A stretch of DNA of 11,076 bases, from contig CALKOE010000157.1 in assembly GCA_938091985.1 (NCBI GenBank), forward strand, positions 1 through 11,076, given 5' to 3'. The notes under the pieces were generated by a model. That model saw only the letters and a list, made by a program, of their open reading frames with translations, made no database searches and was not told where the DNA came from. Numbering within the stretch: position 1 is the first letter of the stretch; every line of letters starts with the position of its first letter. Positions 7,627 through 11,076 of the stretch are shown piece by piece. The translations under genes were made by a program, and so were the position numbers. This DNA comes from an uncultured Acidimicrobiales bacterium. GTDB lineage: Bacteria > Actinomycetota > Acidimicrobiia > Acidimicrobiales > Aldehydirespiratoraceae.

Positions 7627-7650
7627 GGGGGCGCCGCCTGGTTCGTCCCC

Positions 7651-7656
7651 TACACT
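7651..7656 (+). promoter_or_regulatory. -10 element before the DUF3566 gene
   Basis: TACACT, the same hexamer as at gyrB, stands 6 nt before a GTG at 7663. Transcription would start at or beside that GTG. No convincing -35 is seen at the proper distance. It gives the DUF3566 gene a promoter independent of the DUF3445 gene ending at 7626. Confidence 0.45.
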
Positions 7657-7698
7657 TTCCCGGTGCTCCTGCCGCGGGCGGCAGGGCTTCACCCCATC

Positions 7699-8478
7699 AT
7701 GAGCGAGCTCCCCGAACCCGACGATGCAACCTTCCGTCTCGCCACCGGCGAGGAGTTGGTGCTGCCCGGAGACGAGTCATCAACCGACGCGGTCGCGGCC
7801 GACGAAGGCGCGCTGCGCTCCAACGGCATGCCGCCGGCAACGGCGGGCGTGTCCACTCGTGGCGCGGCGCCGCGGCCCACGTATCGAGATCGCCGCTCGG
7901 CCGGGCGACTGCGGGCTCGCAAGGTTCGCCGTCTGGTTCGTCATGTCGAACCCTGGTCGGTACTCAAGGTCTCGCTGATCTTCTACTTCTGCCTCTGGGT
8001 GATCCTGCTCATCGCCGGCGTCATCTTGTGGAGCTTCGCGGTGGGTTCCGGCACGATCGACAATGTCGAGAACTTCGTGAAGGAACTCTTTGCGTTGGAG
8101 AGTTTCGAATTCAACGCCGACGAGATCTTCCGAGCCAGCGCCATCGGTGGGCTCGTGCTGGTCGTTGCGGGCTCGGGTTTCACCGTCTTGATGTCGGTGC
8201 TGTTCAACCTGATCAGCGACATCACCGGCGGCGTACGGTTCACGGTGGTCGAAGAGGAGACAGCTCGTCCTCGTCCCAAGCGCACCCGTCCTCGCCACGG
8301 TGCACGCGTCGTGGCCCCGGCCCCGGCAGCGTCGCACCAGATGCCCGCCGCCGCACCGACCCTGCTCGAGGAAGCCACAGAATTGGCCGAACTTCCCGAG
8401 GGTGACCTCGGTGGGCCCGACGATGTGCCGTTGCTTCCCACTGCAGAGTCCGCGGAGACCGAAGAGCCCGCTGGCTGA
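7699..8478 (+). CDS. DUF3566 family two-span membrane protein
   Basis: This matches the actinobacterial DUF3566 membrane protein, whose usual place is between gyrA and tRNA-Ile; its function is not established. From ATG 7699 it has 259 residues. The N-terminal ~75 residues are hydrophilic and end in an Arg-rich stretch; then comes the family block VRHVEPWSVLKVSLIF leading into a first membrane helix (about 90-115), a loop with acidic residues, and a second helix (about 147-172) ending in NLISDITGGVRFTVVEEE. The C-terminal ~70 residues are Ala/Pro/Glu-rich and probably disordered. Both ends likely face the cytoplasm. An in-frame GTG at 7663 would add 12 residues and could be a leaderless start given the -10 element 6 nt upstream; ATG 7699 is preferred because the added residues look unlike the acidic N-terminus, though its ribosome binding site is poor (AGGG 12 nt away). 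Confidence 0.88.
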   Translation: MSELPEPDDATFRLATGEELVLPGDESSTDAVAADEGALRSNGMPPATAGVSTRGAAPRPTYRDRRSAGRLRARKVRRLVRHVEPWSVLKVSLIFYFCLWVILLIAGVILWSFAVGSGTIDNVENFVKELFALESFEFNADEIFRASAIGGLVLVVAGSGFTVLMSVLFNLISDITGGVRFTVVEEETARPRPKRTRPRHGARVVAPAPAASHQMPAAAPTLLEEATELAELPEGDLGGPDDVPLLPTAESAETEEPAG

Positions 8479-8503
8479 GCGCCTCACGACAATTCACACG
8501 ACG

Positions 8504-8533
8504 TTGGCGACCGCTAGCCCTCACCGGTAGCGT
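8504..8533 (+). promoter_or_regulatory. Promoter of tRNA-Ile
   Basis: TTGGCG (8504-8509) and TAGCGT (8528-8533) are separated by 18 nt and fit a housekeeping -35/-10 pair. Transcription would begin around 8540, a few bases before the mature tRNA 5' end at 8545. It lies in the 66-nt gap after the DUF3566 gene. Confidence 0.5.
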
Positions 8534-8544
8534 GATCGCCTCAC

Positions 8545-8618
<74 letters not shown>

Positions 8619-8620
8619 CG

Positions 8621-8664
8621 GGAACTCTCCGAGTTCCATGGAGTTTCGCTGGCGGCGAAACTCC
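8621..8664 (+). terminator. Two tandem hairpins after tRNA-Ile
   Basis: The first hairpin is GGAACTC (8621-8627), loop TCC, GAGTTCC (8631-8637). The second is GGAGTTTCGC (8640-8649), loop TGGCG, GCGAAACTCC (8655-8664), a perfect 10-bp stem. Together they could end or punctuate the tRNA transcript and help 3' processing. No T-run follows, so termination is not certain. They directly precede the small membrane-protein gene, whose ribosome-binding region (8677-8686) can pair with strands of either hairpin. Confidence 0.5.
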
Positions 8665-8687
8665 CGGCATCCGTGAGGAGAACTCCG

Positions 8688-8843
8688 ATGGGCGGTCGTG
8701 CGCTAGTAACGCTGGTTCGCCGAGCAATGGTGGCTCTGTTCGCCGGCGTTTCGGTTGCTGCTGCCATTCGAGTCCGCGGAAGCGGCGGTGTGCCCCCACA
8801 AAAGGGTGGGTGGCGCGAACTCAAGGGCACAGAGCTCGAGTGA
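8688..8843 (+). CDS. 51-residue membrane protein, DLW-39-like position
   Basis: An ATG at 8688 with a strong GAGGAG ribosome binding site (8675-8680, 7-nt spacing) opens a 51-codon gene. The product has a basic N-terminus, one hydrophobic helix (about residues 13-27), a basic Arg cluster, a Gly/Pro-rich linker and a C-terminus GGWRELKGTELE. Small one-helix proteins with a conserved Trp near the C-terminus, named DLW-39 in actinobacteria, often sit just after tRNA-Ile or tRNA-Ala in this neighbourhood; this may be a divergent or analogous member, which I infer from size, topology and location rather than from clear sequence match. Its stop TGA overlaps the GTG of the next gene as GTGA, so the two are probably translated together. 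The frame is open upstream through the tRNA, but those residues are not coding. Function unknown. Confidence 0.65.
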   Translation: MGGRALVTLVRRAMVALFAGVSVAAAIRVRGSGGVPPQKGGWRELKGTELE

Positions 8844-9829
8844 GAGTCGTCCTGTTCGGGGCCGGAGCGACAGGCGCGCGCATCGCTCGGCAGTTGCGCT
8901 CGAGCGGAAGAGTCGAGTGCGTCGAGATTCGAGATCAGAGTGCGACCAAGGCCATGCGGCTGGTCGAAACCCTCGGCTCGGGCACCGAGGTCGGCGAAGG
9001 CCGTCAGATCTCCGACGGCACCGATGCGGTGGTCCTCGCCACCCCGGCTGGATCGCAGGCGGCGCTGGCCCGGCGGGCCGTGCACCATGGCGTCTCGGTC
9101 ATCTCCACCTCTAACCAGATGTCAGAGGTTCGGCGTCTTCTCACGCTCGAGCAGGAGGCGCGCCACCACGGTGTTGCTGTGGTGATCGGCGCAGGATTCA
9201 TGCCGGGTCTCACTGGTCTTCTTGCTCGCCACGGCGCCAATGAACTCGATGTGGTCGACGAGATCCATGTTGCGAAGGTCGGTACCGGTGGCCCGGCATG
9301 TGCTCGCCAACACCATCGCGCCCTCTCGTCCACTGGACTCGACTGGCGAGATGGGAAGTGGACCCGTCGATCGGGGGGTTCGGGCCGCGAGCTTGCGTAC
9401 TTCCCTGATCCCATCGGTGGACGCGACTGTTATCGGGCCGGATTGCCCGATGCGCTGCTTCTTGTGCCCGAGTTCGCCGGAGTCGAGCGAGTCACCGCCC
9501 GCCAGGCTGCGACCCGCCGAGATCGGCTCACAGCGCCGCTGCCGATGTTGCGGCCTCCCCACGCGGAGGGCGGAATCGGCGCAGTGAGAGTGGAACTTCG
9601 AGGCCGAGTCGGCATCGAGCGCCGTGTTGTGGTGATGGGAGCGATCGAACGCCCCGCCGTCGCGGCGGGAGCGGTGGCGGCATCCACGGCGCTTCATGTG
9701 CTCGATGGGCACGCCGAACCAGGCGCCTACGGGCTGGCCGGCATGGCCGAGTATCTGATGCTTCTGCGTGCCGTCGGGGACTGTGGCGTGCGGCCGATGC
9801 GCTTCGAAGGCGTCACCACGTTTCTGTAG
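8840..9829 (+). CDS. Saccharopine-dehydrogenase-like NAD(P)-binding protein
   Basis: The 329-residue protein begins with a Rossmann fold: VVLFGAGATGARIA contains the nucleotide-binding GxGxxG (Gly7, Gly9, Gly12). The segment TDAVVLATPAGSQ (61-73) and then VVIGAGFMPGLTGLLARH (about 114-131) are characteristic of the saccharopine dehydrogenase/NADP-binding superfamily, where a second glycine-rich stretch closes the cofactor domain. The C-terminal PGAYGLAGMAEYLMLLRAVG (294-313) also fits that group. The substrate is unknown; in such proteins annotation as saccharopine dehydrogenase often fails, and no lysine-pathway genes are near. The GTG at 8840 is chosen because it puts the glycine motif at residue 7 and overlaps the stop of the 51-residue gene; an in-frame GTG at 8810 adds 10 residues and overlaps that gene more. 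The pairing with a small membrane protein suggests the two belong to one operon. Confidence 0.78.
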   Translation: MRVVLFGAGATGARIARQLRSSGRVECVEIRDQSATKAMRLVETLGSGTEVGEGRQISDGTDAVVLATPAGSQAALARRAVHHGVSVISTSNQMSEVRRLLTLEQEARHHGVAVVIGAGFMPGLTGLLARHGANELDVVDEIHVAKVGTGGPACARQHHRALSSTGLDWRDGKWTRRSGGSGRELAYFPDPIGGRDCYRAGLPDALLLVPEFAGVERVTARQAATRRDRLTAPLPMLRPPHAEGGIGAVRVELRGRVGIERRVVVMGAIERPAVAAGAVAASTALHVLDGHAEPGAYGLAGMAEYLMLLRAVGDCGVRPMRFEGVTTFL

Positions 9830-9966
9830 GCGAGGCGCCCACTACTCGGGTGACCAACGTCATGGTGAACTGACGAGATTGTCGATAAAGGTCGGCCTCG
9901 AACCTGCCGTTGGTCCTTGCAACGACGCCGATGATGGGCCATTTGGAACATTTTTCGAGAAATCGC

Positions 9967-9994
9967 TAAAGGGTTCCCTCCGGCGCGCCGAAAC
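9967..9994 (+). promoter_or_regulatory. Sigma-28 (FliA/WhiG)-type promoter
   Basis: TAAA (9967-9970) and GCCGAAAC (9987-9994) are 16 nt apart. The FliA/SigD/WhiG consensus is TAAA, about 15 nt, then GCCGATAA, so both elements match well. Transcription would begin around 10000, some 55-60 nt before the sigma gene. As the gene itself encodes a sigma factor of this family, positive autoregulation is the natural reading. The spacer contains the palindrome CGGCGCGCCG (9981-9990). Confidence 0.5.
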
Positions 9995-10011
9995 CATTCC
10001 CGCTGGAAGAA

Positions 10012-10025
10012 GTTCGGTACCGAAC
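10012..10025. promoter_or_regulatory. 14-bp perfect palindrome in the sigma gene leader
   Basis: GTTCGGTACCGAAC is a perfect 14-bp palindrome lying between the predicted transcription start and the sigma gene. It could be an operator for a dimeric repressor or, as RNA, a hairpin ahead of the ribosome binding site (GAGGGAG, 10041-10047). Perfect palindromes of this length are rare by chance. Confidence 0.4.
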
Positions 10026-10057
10026 CGACTTCAACTCAACGAGGGAGATCCGGGGCG

Positions 10058-11006
10058 ATGAACAAGGGCGATACGGAACAAAGGATGCGAAGCACACGGG
10101 CAAGCCGCCGTCGTGTTCGTCCGACACAGGGGGCCGACTCGATGGACGCCGACCTGGCGGAGATGATCGAGGACAACCTGCCGCTGGTGAAGCACATCGT
10201 GTTTCAGGTGGCAGTGCACTTCCCCCGCCACGTCGACCGCGACGAACTGGCTCGGGCCGGTGCGCTCGGTCTGGTCGAGGCCGCTCGTCGCTATGACGAA
10301 GATCGCGGTGTCCCGTTCGAGCGCTTTGCCGCTCAGCGAATCCGAGGTGCCATTCTCGATGCGGTGCGAGCCGCCGACTGGGCCCCGCGCTCGGTTCGCA
10401 ACCTCGCTCGCAAGCTCGAAGGCGCAGAGCAGCGCCTCGCTACCGAGCTCGGCCGGGTTCCGAACAAGGAAGAGATGTCGGAAGCGCTTGGCATGAGCCA
10501 GACCGAACTCAACCGCTTGCAGGACCGGATGTTTCGTTCCGTTGTCTTGGCTCTCGAACACGAGACCGCTGACGACGTCGAGAAGGACCTCACCCTTGTC
10601 GACGTGCTCGTCGACGAGAAACTCGATCGAACCGTCCGTCGAGCTCGAGACACGTGAGCTTCACGGCTACCTCCGAGACGCCATCGGCCTTCTGCCGGAG
10701 CGTCACCGTCTCGTCGTGGTTGGTTACTTCCTCGAGGGTCGCACCTCGCAGGAACTCGCCGACTTCCTCGGTGTCACCGAGTCCCGCATCAGCCAGCTCC
10801 GCTCGGAGTCCCTGCTGATGCTGCAGGAAGGCATCGAGGCCCAGTACGTCTCCGAGACCCCCGACCCCTCTGAGGTCACCGGCCGTGTCGCTCGCCGCAA
10901 GGCCACATACGCCAAGGGCATCTCCGAGGCATCGGACTTCGCTGATCGCATGGAGCAGATCAACCTGATCGAGTCCGATGCACCCGCCATCGTGGGACTG
11001 CGCTGA
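10058..11006 (+). pseudogene. FliA/WhiG-family sigma factor, frame disrupted near 10628
   Basis: The first frame (10058-10657) encodes sigma region 2, with ENLPLVKHIV and RDELARAGALGLVEAARRYD through FAAQRIRGAILDAVR (about residues 38-104), and region 3 (about 110-165), ending in a foreign tail RTVRRARDT. The next frame continues with EPSVELETRELHGYLRDAI, LPERHRLVVVGYFLEGRTSQ and the region 4 helix-turn-helix LADFLGVTESRISQLRSE, to the stop at 11004-11006. Skipping one base near 10628 joins them into a 315-residue protein. Such factors direct RNA polymerase to motility, sporulation or other alternative promoters. The last 56 residues, with VARRKATYAKGISEAS, exceed the usual FliA length. ATG 10058 has GGAG 10 nt upstream; ATG 10142 is a shorter option. 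Both halves are well conserved, so the disruption is recent, a sequence error, or, less likely, a programmed shift. Confidence 0.85.
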
Positions 11007-11008
11007 GA

Positions 11009-11056
11009 GCCGCAGCCCCCTGAGAACTGCGGCGCGGCCCGAATGGGCCCGTCGCC
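11009..11056 (+). terminator. Hairpins after the sigma factor gene
   Basis: GCCGCAG (11009-11015) pairs perfectly with CTGCGGC (11027-11033) around an 11-nt loop, two bases after the stop codon. A second stem, GGCCC (11036-11040) with GGGCC (11045-11049), can be extended imperfectly by GGCG and CGCC (11031-11034, 11053-11056). GC-rich stems without a T-run are common at actinobacterial gene ends, so termination is plausible but not proven. The remaining 20 bases of the window show nothing recognisable. Confidence 0.4.
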
Positions 11057-11076
11057 AATGACGCAGCAAGCACCGG

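Larger units (their letters stand above)
9830..10057. other. Regulatory intergenic region before the sigma factor
   Basis: This 228-nt gap has lower GC and no credible gene. It holds a sigma-28-like promoter (9967-9994), a weaker upstream copy (TAAA at 9886-9889 with GCCG at 9906-9909, also 16 nt apart), an 8-bp inverted repeat pair GACCAACG (9852-9859) and CGTTGGTC (9908-9915), and the palindrome at 10012-10025. No T-tailed terminator for the preceding gene is visible. Confidence 0.5.

Noticed and set aside
9852..9915. 8-bp inverted repeat GACCAACG/CGTTGGTC as an attachment or operator site
   Set aside because: The arms are 48 nt apart and short enough to occur by chance; no integrase or regulator is nearby.
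9944..9972. TTGGAA-N17-CTAAAG as a housekeeping promoter before the sigma gene
   Set aside because: The -10 is poor and lacks the A/T pattern; the overlapping TAAA is better explained as the -35 of a sigma-28 promoter.
10649..10660. Release-factor-2-like programmed frameshift at the TGA (10655-10657)
   Set aside because: Homology switches frame about 27 nt before this stop, and the context is not CTT TGA C, so recoding at the stop would not give the conserved region 3-4 linker.

Overview
The window is a high-GC bacterial chromosome segment read almost wholly on the + strand. It is the classic replication/gyrase neighbourhood of Actinomycetota: recF, dciA (DUF721), gyrB, gyrA, a DUF3566 membrane protein and tRNA-Ile(GAT). 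The order, the GTG starts, the TANNNT-type -10 elements and the one-insert-free GyrB all fit an actinobacterium. The FliA/WhiG-type sigma factor with a long C-terminal tail and the acidic tails on the gyrase subunits suggest a deep, possibly marine or freshwater lineage such as Acidimicrobiia; that placement is inference, not something the sequence proves.

Layout. Positions 9-1443 hold recF and the helicase-loader gene dciA, which overlap by 8 nt. A short control region (1443-1568) has a strong extended -10, a palindrome, a 32-codon upstream reading frame and a hairpin ahead of gyrB (1569-3662); gyrA (3688-6297) follows after 25 nt, so the two gyrase subunits are co-transcribed. Between gyrA and the DUF3566 gene lie two genes that are not part of the usual neighbourhood: a small TadE/TadG-like membrane protein (6352-6678) and a DUF3445 protein related to heme-dependent oxidative N-demethylase (6781-7626). 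The DUF3566 gene (7699-8478) has its own promoter, and tRNA-Ile (8545-8618) follows.

Downstream of the tRNA are two tandem hairpins, a 51-residue single-span membrane protein (8688-8843) similar in size and position to the actinobacterial DLW-39 family, and a saccharopine-dehydrogenase-like NAD(P)-binding protein (8840-9829) whose GTG start overlaps the small gene's stop as GTGA. The last gene (10058-11006) is a FliA/WhiG-family sigma factor split by a +1 frame disruption near 10628, between sigma regions 3 and 4. Its upstream region carries a sequence that looks like a sigma-28 promoter and a 14-bp perfect palindrome.

Most of the window is housekeeping. The parts that deserve a second look are the gyrB leader, the small gene with the mutually exclusive hairpins after tRNA-Ile, the insertion of a DUF3445 gene into the gyrase neighbourhood, and the sigma gene with its apparent self-recognised promoter and broken frame. 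I see no IS element, CRISPR array, phage gene or toxin-antitoxin system.
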